64,000 nucleotides of DNA from Boswellia sacra (GCA_013180625.2 SNVD02000390.1:1-64000); one strand, 5' to 3'. Shown: positions 1 through 11,626, counted from the first letter of the stretch. The notes: a model not told the origin generated them from the letters alone. A program made the numbers and translations.

Positions 1-329
1 AGCTTTATCTTTTAAAGAAAAAGGAAAAAGCTTTAATTAATGGTGTTTATGCTACAATTTGGGTCAGTGTAGGAGCTACATACCTCTTCAAAGAGTTTCA
101 AGTGCGAATATGGGTTCTCCATGTCAAGGCCATGAAAAGTTGGTAGAAGTCGAACAAAACTTGGTTTGAAATTGAAATGGATTGAATCTGGAGGAGAAAC
201 TACACAAGATGGTGCACTAGTCCTTACCGGATTCATGTAGTCTTTGAGGGTTCTTCGTTGGTTTTGATCATTTTGTTGCGAACGGTTGTCCCCTTCATCT
301 GTGAATATTTCCTCATGATTGTCGGCCAT
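1..329 (-). pseudogene. Athila-like gag, N-terminal fragment (Athila-C)
   Basis: Gag is the structural capsid protein of the retroelement particle. The frame opens at 329 with MADNHEE and continues through a basic, Gln/Asn-rich segment (NRSQQNDQNQRRTLKDYMNP) into the region before the Retrotrans_gag fold (FVRLLPTFHGLDMENPYSHL). It matches the N-terminus of gag in Athila-A (from 36840) and Athila-B (from 5437) closely. A stop near 33 interrupts it where the sister copies continue, so this copy is already damaged. The rest lies outside the window. Confidence 0.8.
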
Positions 330-506
330 GTTTTCTAAGGAAGATGATGTTTTTCTAACAAGTCTACCACTAGATGTTCATGACCAAATTTTCATGTAAG
401 AAAGAGAGAAGAAAAGAGATACAAAAGCAATGAACACCCAAGAAAAAAAATTAGTCTAGAATGAGAAAGAGAACACTTTTACAATTTTGCACACCAATTT
501 TTACCT

Positions 507-524
507 TCCCCGGCAACGGCGCCA
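507..524 (-). other. Primer binding site (tRNA-Asp type), Athila-C
   Basis: Minus-strand TGGCGCCGTTGCCGGGGA lies a few bases inside the LTR end. This sequence is the usual Athila primer site, taken in the family to pair with the 3' end of tRNA-Asp. Confidence 0.8.
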
Positions 525-530
525 AAAACT

Positions 531-2081
531 TGACACATCCGAAAAAGGATTGTCTCCCAAGTATAGGAGTGTCGAAGTAATAAACCCAGTGAGACCGGGG
601 TCGATCCACGAGGAAGGAGATTTTAAGCGTTACAAAATTAATAAATAAAGACAAATTATGATATTGAATAGATTCAAAGAACTGGCAAGACATACAATAT
701 CAATAATTATGTAAGATGGTAGGCGGTATTACCTTCAAATATAAAACAAAAAGCAAGAAGAGGTAAAACCATCCATGGAAATAGGTGGTATAACCAACCA
801 TAGTAAATTAAAGAACAATTTCATAAGGTGGTATAACCTACCATAGTAAATAAAATCAAAAGTTCATAAACAATAGAATAATTAAAATACAAGAGGAATT
901 AACACAACAACAATGAAGGCTAAGGTTAGAGGATCCGCCCTTGATATTTCAAATAAGGATAATTAACCCATTTTAGTTATATGAATTATATTTGTTTCAT
1001 TACCAATAGTTTATACCACCTTCTTGTCAATTGGTTCAGCATCCAATGTGCCACATCACCATTTGTCTATAACAAACTCAAGGTTCCTAACTAGAAACTT
1101 GTTTCGGTAAGGGAAGACCTCTACGTGTCTAGAAGGATCCCATCATTTGCTGTGCCAAAAGAGTTGTCCACAATGGATCACAGACCTCCACTTTTTACGA
1201 GTGGTGTCAAGATTGATTAGAGAAATTAAATAATAAACTCATATTTGCATAAACATTTATATAGAATTAAGATTATATAAGCACATATTAAGGGTTAGAG
1301 AATCATTATTCTCATATCAAGCGTTTCACCCTTTCACCTTAGCAAAAGAGAAATTAGAAGAACATTATAATAGAAAGAAAATAAAATGCAAGAACAAGGA
1401 AATTCATTAATAACATAAACACACAAAACACAATACAAGATCCTAGCCAAAGCCAAAATGTTCCAGCCAAGGCCAAGATGCCCCCATGGGTCACAAGGCA
1501 CCCCTATTTATAGATATATCCAGGGGCAAATTTGTCAAATTATAAGGGCACAATTGTCAAATATTAGTTGTAAATATCTTTGACAATTGAGATCGTTAGG
1601 CACCGACTTTGACCACCGATTTTGACATTGAAATATTAATCATTTTAATCACATGTCTTCATGAAAGTTGTAGATATTTCTCTCAGCTTTCCAGAACATA
1701 TTGATTTGCACAATTTGGATACGTATTTTGAGAGATACAGTCCAAATGCTGAGGCATGGTCAAGCTGGGTCGAATCTGCAGATGGTTTCACTTCAAGGCC
1801 ATTTTTGGTCCACTAAGAGCCCGAATTTGATGATCCTTGTGAAATACAATCTTGTATATAATTGAATCATCTTTCCAAAACATTAATATTTGCACCATTC
1901 TGATCTATAAATAGAGAGTTATGCCCATTTTACCGAACCTGTAACAAAACCAAAATTAAGAGAAAATTAATTCCAAAGATGCAAAGTCTACAAATATGCT
2001 AGGTTGAGGAATTTAACGACATTATTAGTGCAATATGAAGAGTTAAACTCTTATGAAACATACATATTTAAGTGTTCATCA
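531..2081 (-). repeat. 5' LTR of Athila-C (about 1551 bp)
   Basis: On the minus strand the LTR begins TGATGAACACTTAAATATG and ends GGATGTGTCA, giving TG...CA termini. The same ends occur in the LTRs at 5628-7022, 18972-20337, 35286-36650 and 45144-46508. It is about 160-190 bp longer than those because of extra sequence at about 713-885. The U3 contains the family motif of conserved short blocks, and a CTATAAATA promoter box is visible near 1504-1512 (reverse strand). Confidence 0.88.
713..885. repeat. Extra segment in the Athila-C LTR with an internal duplication
   Basis: This stretch is absent from the four other Athila-type LTRs of the same family in the window. It contains two near-copies of a roughly 40-base block (AGGTGGTATAACC followed by CCATAGTAAAT), starting near 783 and 829. 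It is either an insertion or a local tandem expansion private to this copy. Confidence 0.6.
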
Positions 2082-3292
2082 ACCATATAATGACATTTTT
2101 CCCAATTCAAAATAAGACCTTTTTCTACACACCTTTTTAGGACTTTTTCCAAGTTTTCAAGACAATTATCAAAAGAGTTTCCAAAGACGATTAAATCATC
2201 CATAAAAACTTCTAAACAATGCTCAACTATGTCACTGAAAATGCTTAACATGCATCTTTGAAAAGTGGCTGGGCCATTGCAAAGTCCAAAGGGCATTCTC
2301 CTAAATGCAAAAGTGCCGAAAGGGCACGTGAATGTGGTCTTTTTTTGGTCTTCGGGTGTAATGAGAATTTGATAATAGCCTGAATATCCATCAAGAAAGC
2401 AGTAGTAGGAGTGCCCTGCTACTCTTTCAAGAATTTGGTCAAGGAAAGGTAAGGGAAAATGGTCTTTTTTGGTGACATCTTTTAATTTTCTATAATCAAT
2501 GCACATTCTCCAACTAGATGAGACTCGAGTGCAATGGTTAGTCCCCCCTTGTATTCATTTTTAACATATAGTACTTCCAGATTGTTTTCTTTAGGTAACT
2601 ACTTTTGTACGGGCTTTACCCACAACGTTGCTACTCAGAGCAATGGGTAGATAATTCCCCCAATCCAAGGTAGTTTCGAACTTCAGAACCCTAATGAACT
2701 CTTTCCATGTTGATTTAATCTATATCTTTGAGGTTGTTGGGATGTTATTAGGGCAATTTTCAGATCTAAATTGTATTCTTGTGTGCATACTAAAGGGTTA
2801 ATGCCTTTTTATATCTTTTAAAGTCCACCCAATTGCATTTTTATGCCTTTTAGGCACTTCTATCAACTTACCTTGTTGCTCGCATGTGAGGGATGAAGAA
2901 ATTACCACCGGATATGTCTGATTCTCCCCAAGATATGCGTATTTCAGTCCTTTAGGTAAGGGCTTCAATTCTAACTTGGGAGCTTCCTCTTCCTTGCTTT
3001 CATTCATTTTCCCCAATTCTTCAAATCTTGATTTTGAGCCTTTTTCCATCACCTGCGCACAATCCAATAAAGAACATATATCAGAAAGATCAGACTCTAG
3101 TTCCATACTTGATTCTAATGAATTCACTAGACAAGTTTCCAAAGGGTCAAAAGAACTCCCTTTTTGGATTTGATCTTCCATAATAGATTCAATTACGTTG
3201 GCCTCATCAATTTCATCTTCTTCTTCATTTGGTTGTTTGCACATATTGAAAACATTAAGTTCCACTGTCATGTTCCCAAATGATAGCTTCAT
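2082..3292 (-). pseudogene. Athila-like reverse transcriptase, truncated (Athila-B)
   Basis: This is the RNA-dependent DNA polymerase domain of a Ty3/gypsy polyprotein. The upstream part (3292-2798) carries the acidic linker seen in Athila-A ([14 protein letters not shown]). The catalytic part at 2506-2082 shows [21 protein letters not shown], the [11 protein letters not shown] block, [19 protein letters not shown] and an intact FMDDLIVFG box (the YxDD motif). The reading frame is lost at about 2510-2800. The domain stops abruptly after CHYMV at 2082, where the Athila-C LTR begins; the last few residues of the open frame belong to that LTR. Confidence 0.85.
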
Positions 3293-3760
3293 GACTCCAT
3301 TCCTACCATATAATCAAGAGCATTAGAGGTAGCTAGGACCTGGACTCCCGTAAACATAACAGGTAATTTGAATTGCTTAGAACATTTCCACTGGTTGTGT
3401 GTCCAAGACAATAAAATCCACTGGGTAAATGAATTTATCGACTTGAACTAACACATCTTCTACTACTCCTCTTGGTACTTTTAATTGATCTATCAGCAAG
3501 CAAAAGAGTCACAGAAGTCGGTTTTAACTCACCTAGATTGAGTTTCTGAAAAACCGAATAGGGAAGCAAATTCACACTAGCACCAAGATCAAGTAAAGCT
3601 TGTTCACTATTTTATAGGTCTCCAATAACACATTAATTTTAGACAAACCCGGATCCTTATATTTCACTGTATTATTATTTTTTGAAGAATGCGACTTACT
3701 TGTTTAACGACCCTAGAAAGGCCTTCTTCTTTTTCACCATTCGTTTTCTTTCACACATTG
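3293..3760 (-). pseudogene. Athila-like aspartic protease, broken (Athila-B)
   Basis: Minus-strand translation in shifting frames matches the protease region of Athila-A at 38516-38900. It includes the DLGASVNLLPYSVFQKLN-like active-site block (complement near 3540-3600) and the ADRSIK block that follows. Several stops and indels break it. The retroviral-type protease would cleave the gag-pol polyprotein. Confidence 0.6.
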
Positions 3761-3799
3761 CATAAGTCATTTAAAAAATTGTGCATAAGAACACAGGTC

Positions 3800-5437
3800 C
3801 CTGTTTGAAGTCACATTCAAGTCGAAGGAATGTTGACCTTTACCTGTTTGAAAATTTCAAAGATTTCAGAATTGTGAGTTGGCTTCTTTTGTGTGGCTAA
3901 TGCTTGAGGAAATGGAGGCACAGATGGGGATATGGTTTCCTCTTCGCTAGATATTGGTTTGGCCACCTCTTCCTATCCTTTAGAGATCGATTCTTCTTCT
4001 TTCTCACAAGGGTCAGGAATGTTTTTTTCAACAATCTTACCATTGCGAAGGGTCATGACTGACTTCGCTTGGTCAAAATAATGGTTACTTGAACTCCCTG
4101 CATTTGAGTTAGATTGATCTTTGGGGTTTTGCAATGTTTGAGAAGGAAATTTTCCCCTCTCTTGGATGCTAAATGTAGATGCAAATTTTGCAAGAGGTTT
4201 CTGACAATTTGCTAATGTTTGAGCGTTTGACTATTGAACGTCATCCTGCTTTGTAATGAATGAATGCAATGTCTCTTCAAAGTCATTCCTAGGAGGAGGA
4301 GCATATGCATGATCATGAGAATTTTGAAAATTTTGTCGTGTTTGAAAAGGGACTTGTGAAGAGTGTGCATGATTGTCATTTTTCCAGCTAAAATTTGGAT
4401 GATTTCTCCAACCAGGATTGTAGGTTTGTGAATATGGATTGTGATTTGGCCTTTTGAAAGTGTTCAAGGCATTGGCTTCTTCATGGAGACATTCCCTAAA
4501 GGCAGGCAAAGTTGGGCAATCAGCAGTAGAATGGTCATTGTCATCACAAATGTTACAGACTTGTTCTTGATTAGAATTATAAGTTTACCACGCTCTTTTT
4601 CATTTCTAACGCCTCGACTTTTCTATGCTAGGGTGTGCAATATTTGTCTTGCAAGGTCCATGGCTTCCCTAAGTGTTGTAAATACCATCTACTTATATGA
4701 TAAAGGTTGTGTGGCCTTGCTTGGTGTCTCATAGGTTCCAGAAGTGTCCCAATTTTGTGCCTTTTCTGCCAAGGAATCTAGGAAGTCAAGTGCTTCCTCA
4801 GGGTCTTTTTCTTTAAATTCTCCGTTACACATTAATTCTACTAGTTGTCTATCTTGAGGTGTTAACCCTTCATAGAAGTGTGCAACTATTCTCCAAGTTT
4901 CAAAACCATGGTGAGGACAGGTATTAAGTAGTTTCTTATACCCATCCCAACATTGGTAAAGGGTTTCCCTTTGTTTTTGAGAGAAATCATAAATTTGTCT
5001 TTTAAGAGAATTTATTCTATGGGTAGGAAAAAATTTTTTCAAAAATTGTTGTTTCATCTCATCCCATGAATGATGGAATTCGACCTCAAATTTTGTAGCC
5101 ATGTTCTAGCTTTATCTTTTAAAGAAAAAGGAAAAAGCTTTAATCTAATGGTGTTTATGCTACAATTTGGGTCAATGTAGGAGTTACATACCTCTTCAAA
5201 GATTTTCAAGTGCGAATATGGGTTCTCCACGTCAAGGCCATGAAAAGTGGGAAGAAGTCAAACAAAACTTGGCTTGAAATTGAAATGGATTGAATCTGGA
5301 GGAGAAACTACACAAGGTGGTGCACTAGTCCTTACCGGATTCATGTAATCTCTTAGGGTTCTTCGTTGGTTTTGATCATTTTGTTGGGAACGGTTGTCCC
5401 CTTCATCCGTGAATCCTTCCGCATGATTGTCGGCCAT
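3800..5437 (-). pseudogene. Athila-like gag, broken (Athila-B)
   Basis: The start at 5437 (MADNHAEGF) is chosen because the same MADN start is present in the two sister copies. Reading pieces are 5437-5258 (N-terminus), 5102-4689 (Retrotrans_gag domain, with WDEMKQQFLKKFFP, YQCWDGYKKLLNTCPHHG and QLVELMCNG) and 4509-4231 (after the zinc knuckle). A CCHC knuckle is expected near 4520-4560, but frame changes surround it. The C-terminal Glu/Lys-rich linker is recognisable around 3840-4080. Gag would form the capsid and bind genomic RNA. Confidence 0.75.
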
Positions 5438-5603
5438 GTTTTCTAAGGAAGATGATGTTTTTTCTAACAAGTCTACCACTAGATGTTCGTGACCAAATTT
5501 TCATGCAAGGAAGAGAGAAGAGAAGAAAAGATGAACACTCAAGAAATTAAGATCTAAGATGAGAAAAGATAACACTTACAATTTTGCACGCCAATTTTTT
5601 CCT

Positions 5604-5621
5604 TCCCCGGCAACGGCGCCA
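5604..5621 (-). other. Primer binding site (tRNA-Asp type), Athila-B
   Basis: Minus-strand TGGCGCCGTTGCCGGGGA lies just inside the LTR end at 5628, identical to the PBS of Athila-A and Athila-C. Confidence 0.8.
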
Positions 5622-5627
5622 AAAACT

Positions 5628-7022
5628 TGACACATCCGAAAAAGGATTGTCTCCCAAAGTTCTGGATCATCAGGTCCTCCACCCGGGAGACCGGGTCGAT
5701 CCACGGTGCTAGGGACTTTTTAGCGCTACAAAACTACATAAAAGTAAACAAATATGATATGGATGATTCAAAGGTATGGCAAGATAATATCAACAAGTAT
5801 GAGTAAAGAACAAGTTCTTAAACAATAAATGAGAATAACACAAGAGAAATTAACACAATAATAATGAAAGCTAAGGTTAGTGGATCCGCCCTTGATATTT
5901 CAAATAAGGATAAACAACCCTTTTTAGTTATATGAATTATATTTGCTTCGTTACCAATATTTATACCACTTCTTGTAAATGGGTTCAAGCATCCAATGTG
6001 CCAATCTCCATATGTCGATAACAAATCAAGGTTCCTAACTAGATTCGTGTCGGTAAGGAAGAACCATACAATATCTAGAAAGGATCCAAGCATTTGATGT
6101 GTCAAGGATTGTCTACAATGGATCAAGACCTCCACTTTACGAGTGGTGTCAAGATTGATTAAGAAAATAAATATAAATCATATAAACAACATAAGACTAT
6201 GATTATTAAGCACATATTAAGGTTAGAGAATCCTTACTCTCATATCAAGGGTTTCACCCTTTCACCTTAGTAAGAGAGAAATTAGAAGGACATTATAAGA
6301 GGAAGAACACAAATTGCAAGGAAAAGGAAATTCATTAATAACACACAAGAGAGAATAACAAGAGATACACCATACAAGATCCCAGCTAAGGCCAAGATGA
6401 TCCAGCCAAGGCCAAGATGCCCTCAATGGGTCACAAGGCACCTCTATTTATAGATACATTCAAGGGCAATCTTGTCAAATTACAAAGGAATAATTGTCAA
6501 ATATTAGAAGCACCAACTTTGACAATTGGGGTAATTAGGTGAACTGACTTTGATCACCGATTTTGACCTTGAATTATTGTGAATTTTAATCACATGTCTT
6601 CATGAAAATCGTAGATATTTCTCTCAGATTTCTATAACATCTTGATTCATACAATTTGGATAGGTATTCTGAGAGATATGGTCAATATACTGAGGCATGG
6701 TCAGGCTGGACTGAAACTGCAAATGGATTCACTTCAAGCCCATTTTTGGTCCACTAAGAGCCCGAATTTGATGAAGCTTGTGAAATATATTCGTGTAGAT
6801 AATTTAATCAGCTTTCCAAAACATTAAGTTTGCATCATTATGATACATAAATAGAGAGTTATGCCCATTTTACCGAACCTACATCAAAACCGAAATTAAG
6901 AGAAAGTTAATTCCAAAGATGCAAATGCTACAAATATGCTTAAGTTAAGGAATTTAATGACACTATTAATGCAATATGATGAATTAAACTCTTATTAAAC
7001 ATACATATTTAAGTGTTCATCA
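5628..7022 (-). repeat. 5' LTR of Athila-B (about 1395 bp)
   Basis: On the minus strand it begins TGATGAACACTTAAATATG at 7022 and ends GGATGTGTCA at 5628. It is followed by the PBS. It aligns along its length with the other family LTRs. The junction near 5660-5700 differs from its sisters (an inserted block containing GTTCTGGATCATCAGG). Confidence 0.87.
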
Positions 7023-7612
7023 CCTAGCTACACACAAAGCCGCTAAAAAAGTCTCTGGGTTCACAGTTTAAGTCCAAAAAAAAAAATACAAAATCTACAT
7101 TATTCAAGCAACCAAAAACAGAGTCAGAGCACAGTCTAGGATTTCAAATAACTGTAAATTCAAATTAAAAACAAAATAAACAAACAAAAAGTGGAAAATG
7201 AGAAGTTGCTGGAACAACTTACAAATAGAAGCGTCCAATTAGCATTTGGTTCTCACCCAACGACATTCATACCATCCAAGAACATATTTTCTTTTTTATA
7301 GAATAAAATTTAATAATAAAAAAATGGTGATTCTCGGCTACTGAGAATTGAGTTATGGAGACATTTTCTTGTAGAGATTCAAATTGGGGATTAGAGATTC
7401 AAGAAAGTAGAGAGTTGGCTTGCATAAAACCTAGATAGAGAATAAGATTAGGCACCAAGGATTAAAGAAATTAGGGATTTTGTAGATGGAGGAGTTGGTG
7501 AACGTGATTGATGGTGAATGGATGAGAGAAACCAATGCTAGTGATGGATGTAGGCAAACTGAGTTCTTTTGGCTACCTAGGGCAATTCGATACAAGTGAT
7601 TGGAGTAGGAAA

Positions 7613-7660
7613 GGGGGGGGGGGGGGTGCGCGGGCGGCGGCGTTGCGCGGGGAGCGCCGA
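7613..7660. repeat. Poly-G run and GC-rich patch
   Basis: A homopolymer of 14 G is followed by a roughly 35-base GC-rich segment (TGCGCGGGCGGCGGCGTTGC) inside otherwise AT-rich DNA. It could form a G-quadruplex on the plus strand. It could also be an assembly-sensitive site. Confidence 0.7.
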
Positions 7661-8269
7661 TTAGGGCATAAGAATACTTGTAAAATATATTAGAAGGGAC
7701 AAAAACGATATTAAGAAAAATTAAGGAGTGACAATTATGGAATAGACACAAGTTGACCTTTGAAAACATACATCATACTTGCCACTTTTTAAAAAAGCCA
7801 CAAATATGTTAAAAATTTTGTGACAAGTGTACAAAATTTTCTTGTACTGGAAGACTGGTAGCAAGCTTGGGGAAATTTGGAGATGGATAGTGAAGAGGGA
7901 AAATGAAATCAAAAGAGGGAGATTATCAGCTTTGAGTGTAAGTAATCGAAAGAGAGAAGGAAAAAAATTTCATTAAGCTAGGGCAAAGAGGGCAAAGGTG
8001 AGTTCAGATGAGCTGTTGATGCATGGTGGAGTGAGTTGTGTGCTGCCGATGTGATAGGGGGATTGAGGAAGTAAGCTCACTATACTGATGTTGCCTTATT
8101 TGCAGCCAAAACGATGTAGTTTGAGCTAACTTGTTTTTCCTTTTTAATGGAATGTATCAAAATGACACAATTTCAAATGTACAATTTTTTTTTAGGTTAA
8201 TGTATGTTTTTGTTGAAAGTAGCTAATTCGTGGGAGAATAGAAAGTTGCCGATTAATTTTGTTATTAAC

Positions 8270-8537
8270 AGTAGCTTTTATCAAATGCTATGGTTTTATT
8301 ATCCTTTAGTTGCATCCTGCAAATGCTACCAATTTAAATGCTTTAATAGCTTAAAAAAAAAAATGCTATGAATGTATATGGGAAAGCTATCAATAATAAA
8401 ATGCTACTTTTTAAGTTACATATCATAGCATTCTTTTCTTAAATGTTACAAAAAAAATAAACTTTTAGTAGCATCATAAAAAAAAAGCTACAATGCAGTG
8501 CCACTAAATGTGTTCTTTGTTGTAGTATTGGTAGCCT
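8270..8537 (-). mobile_element. Possible CACTA-type (En/Spm) terminus, relic
   Basis: Many copies of a short motif in both orientations (AAATGCTA, TAGCATT, GCTAC) crowd into this stretch, as in CACTA subterminal regions. On the minus strand it begins TACTACAACAAAG at about 8537, close to the usual CACTACAACAAA terminus but with the first base changed. No second terminus or transposase was found. Confidence 0.35.
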
Positions 8538-8928
8538 CTCTTTTCTCTTTTCTATTTCGTCGACAAGTGCACTCTATCTCAGGATCAAACTGGAGTAGGT
8601 TTTCACTTCCAAATTTTCGCATATACCTGGAAATAGTACATAACAAATCAACACCACAATTTTTTTTTCTTTAGAATTTTATATACTAGTAAGATACTAA
8701 CTATAGAGGGTTAAAAGAGCAAAACAAAAATTGAAACCAAAAAGTTTAACACTCTTTTAGGGGATGAAATGGTCAAATTGCAAACTATGGGGACTAAAAA
8801 GAAAAAAAGATTTATTACTCTTAACAATAATTTATCACTCTTCAAACACAGATTGACATTAAATTACACACAACATAAAAATTCAAGCTAAAATAGGGTT
8901 AAAGATTTCGATATTGATAACAAGATAG

Positions 8929-8946
8929 TCCCCAGCAACGGTGCCA
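8929..8946 (-). other. Primer binding site, orphan Athila-type LTR
   Basis: Minus-strand TGGCACCGTTGCTGGGGA differs by two transitions from the tRNA-Asp-type PBS of the other Athila elements and sits at the same offset from the LTR end. Confidence 0.7.
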
Positions 8947-8952
8947 AAAACT

Positions 8953-10227
8953 TGTTGCATAAAATCGCAAGTATACGATATCATGGACAAGTAATAAAAT
9001 GAGAACACAAGTACTGTCCCACGGGAACTGTTGCTACTAAGTACCGAAATTGTATTAATCTCTAATTAATTAAACTAATTATAAAAGAAAATTGAGCTGT
9101 TAGGAAGTTCAAGTAAAACTTGATTAAACTAAAATTAACACTATATACACTCACAGAAATTCTGGATAGAAGAATTTAATGATTAAAAATCTAGGGATTT
9201 GATTTCACCAGAATCAATCAATTTAACTTCTTTGATTCAATTAACCAATATTTATTCCTATTGTTGTCAATCGATTTCACTAGTTTGATTACTATTCTTT
9301 CTCAAGCAATAATAATGTCCATTAATAGGCTAGAATCACATCTCTGTCTCATTTAACTCACTATTAATAACCATTAAACAAGAGAAATCATACAAGACTG
9401 CACAAATCACATTCATATCTCTATCTCACATGATTTATGGCAAAACAATTAAGGACTAATATGAACATCACTTCTCAGTCTCAATCCACATCTAAATTCA
9501 TGCAACAATTGGCCAGAAAATCACATGCATTAAACATGTAATTAAATTGCTCAACAATATTTGAATAAACTTCAATCAACTAAAATCAAAAGAAATTAAA
9601 CATCTTTACCCTAGAAAATGAAAATTAGTTCATATTACAAACAAATACAAAGCTAAACAAGTTTTTAAATATAACTGAAGATAAGGATAGAAAAACTAGC
9701 TATGGAGAATTGAATATGTGATGATGAAGATAATGGCTGTCTGGTTTTTGTCTCTCTTTTCCAAGCAATTCCTCTCCAAGTCCGAATCTCCAAAGATTTG
9801 CCTTTTGCTCACCGTTTTAGCCTCAGTCTGAATCTCCCCTCTCTTCCATGAACTTCTCCCTTTCCTAGTCGACCCCCTAAAGAACAACATCCTCATTGCC
9901 TCTTCAAGAGATTCCCTTAGCATGATCATTCTCTCCCCTCAAAATTCAATCCGCTCAGCTCGGTAGAAGTGCTCTACCAAAAGTGCAGATGGGATGTTTT
10001 AAAATTCCTGTTCAACTAATTTTCCTCCACAAGCCTTTTAAAATTACCCTTTCACATGAAATATAATATTGTAGAATTTTGCCTTCATTTAATCAGATTT
10101 ACAATCCTGAAATTCCTTTAGGTACAACTCAAATAAACTTAGACAAAATTCGTCAATCAAATGCGAAAAGGGAAACATAAAACTCAAGATAAAAGATGAA
10201 AATAATGTATAAAAATTAGACTTATCA
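8953..10227 (-). repeat. Orphan Athila-type LTR (about 1275 bp), different family
   Basis: On the minus strand it starts TGATAAGTCTAATTTTTATAC at 10227 and ends TTTTATGCAACA at 8953, followed by a PBS. The U5 block next to the end, with CCGTGGGACAGTACTTGTG (reverse strand), is a type commonly seen at plant Athila-like LTR ends. Only a short untranslated leader (about 8563-8928) remains internally; gag and pol are missing. It is not a simple solo LTR, because the PBS is retained. Confidence 0.7.
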
Positions 10228-10986
10228 AATGCCATGATAGAATTATCTTAATTAGGTAGAATTACCATGATAGAATTATCAAATCTAAGTAAAATTGCCA
10301 TGATTTTAGTTTATGACTTTAACTATAATTTTTTACGAATCTATGTATGAATATGCATGTAGAGGTTTAACAAGCATTGAACAGAATCACATATGGTGGT
10401 GAGGAATTCCTTATTTATCAAGTCCCAAATTGATTGTTTCTATGGAATATATGATTTATATGAATGAATTGATATTTTGAAGTGTTTAAAAGTACAATTT
10501 ACTTTATTCATTGAAGAATAAATTGATGTACTCCTCTTCCCATTCCCCCATGTTTGAAAGGATATGTAACTCCATTCTCCTCATCTCTTTCTATGTATAA
10601 ATATGCATTGTCATTGATTGAAATCACTTTATGTGCTTAAAAAAGATAAAACAAACCTTGTGTGCATAAAACAAACAACAATAAGTGGACTGTAGGAAAA
10701 AGTTAGCTATTTTTATTTGATATATCCTAGTGAAGGCTGGATTTATATCATGGTGGGCTAAAGGTTCGTACCTAACTTTCTGGCCATCTTTAAAGGGATG
10801 AGGGTAGTTTAGGTCCGAAGAAAGTGATCAGATTACCATCATCCAATTTCTCAATAAAAAATTGAATAGTGACTCCATTCTTTAGATGTGTCCATGGCTC
10901 ATTTGTGTTCTTTTAAGTCTTAAAAGAGGCTTTCACACAGTGTCGTGATCGCAAACGCTCTGGTAGGATGAAAGCCCTATTCACAA
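10228..10986. other. Non-coding stretch; no gene seen
   Basis: AT-rich sequence without a supported frame. A short block (CATGATAGAATTATC) is repeated near 10231 and 10267. The right-hand part leads into the Tat-A reverse transcriptase but shows no recognisable upstream RT motifs. Confidence 0.5.
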
Positions 10987-11626
10987 AATGCTGGGGCCAC
11001 TTATCAATGATTGGTCAACAAGCTGTTCAAGGAGCAGATTGGAAGAAATATGGGAGTATATGTCGATGGCATGCCAACCAAGTCTCTCAAAGTAGCCCTT
11101 AATGTAAATGATTTGAAGGAGACCTTTATTGTCCTCTGAAAATATCAAATGAAACCGAAGTTGGAAAAGTGTGCCTTTAGAGTTTAGGGAGGCAAGTTTC
11201 TCATATTTTGGGTTAGTGAGAGAGGTATTAAAGCTAATCCTGACAAAATTTGGACATTCCAAGACATGTAGTGCCCAAACAATTTAAAGCAAACACAAAT
11301 CTATTAAGTTCAAGCCTTTCTTTAAGGCCATTAAGGAAAACATGCCAAATGGGATGGTGATTATGAACAACCATTCAAAAAGCTAAAAAATTACCTTGCA
11401 AGTTCTCCATTACGATCAACCCCTTGAGCAAGAGAGATCTTACAACTATACTTAGCTGTATCACAAACTGCAATAAGTGCGGTATTGATCAAAGAGAAAG
11501 AAAGATCGCAGAAACCAATCTATTAAATTAGCAAGTCTTTGGTGAATGCTAAAACACCATACATAACTTTGGAATAGTATGTCCTAGCTCTTGTTATAGC
11601 CTCTTAGAAACCGTAGCCGTACTTCC
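10987..11626 (+). pseudogene. Tat/Ogre-like reverse transcriptase and RNase H, fragment
   Basis: Translation of the plus strand from 10987 reads NAGATYQ, a stop, then LVNKLF and GVYVDGMPTKS. This corresponds to the RT stretch NAGATYQGLVNSIF...VYVDDMLTKS in Tat-B; the second catalytic Asp of the YVDD box is Gly here. Further on, KCAFRV, GGKFL and GIKANPDKI match the RT thumb of Tat-B. At least ten stops follow before the sequence is cut by Copia-A at 11627. It is continued at 21463. Confidence 0.75.

Larger units (their letters stand above)
1..2081 (-). mobile_element. Athila-C: Athila-like Ty3/gypsy element, 5' part only
   Basis: Read on the minus strand, a complete LTR (2081 down to 531) is followed by a tRNA-Asp-type primer binding site and the start of gag, which runs off the window. 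The upstream side of the LTR abuts the reverse transcriptase of Athila-B exactly at 2082, so this is a same-orientation insertion of one family member into another. The expected target duplication would be about ACCAT at 2082-2086 (plus strand). Its partner, together with the rest of the element and the distal part of the Athila-B RT, should lie beyond position 1, so the TSD cannot be checked here. Confidence 0.8.
2082..7022 (-). mobile_element. Athila-B: Athila-like Ty3/gypsy element, 5' half
   Basis: The minus-strand order is LTR (7022-5628), PBS, gag, protease and reverse transcriptase, with the RT cut at 2082 by Athila-C. RNase H, integrase and the 3' LTR are not in the window and are expected beyond position 1. 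All coding parts carry stops or frame changes. The LTR is about 1395 bp and clearly the same family as Athila-A. Confidence 0.85.
7023..8560. other. Non-coding stretch; no gene seen
   Basis: I found no supported reading frame here. The stretch is AT-rich apart from a run of 14 G at 7613-7626 followed by a short GC-rich patch to about 7660. The last 300 bases carry the possible CACTA relic listed separately. The rest is unassigned. Confidence 0.6.

Noticed and set aside
5818..6135. Minus-strand open frame of 105 codons inside the Athila-B LTR
   Set aside because: It lies entirely in LTR sequence, and the other LTRs have stops at the corresponding places.
7431..7912. Minus-strand open frames of 112 and 63 codons
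   Set aside because: They run through the poly-C complement of the G14 run, have no domain and lie in non-coding DNA.
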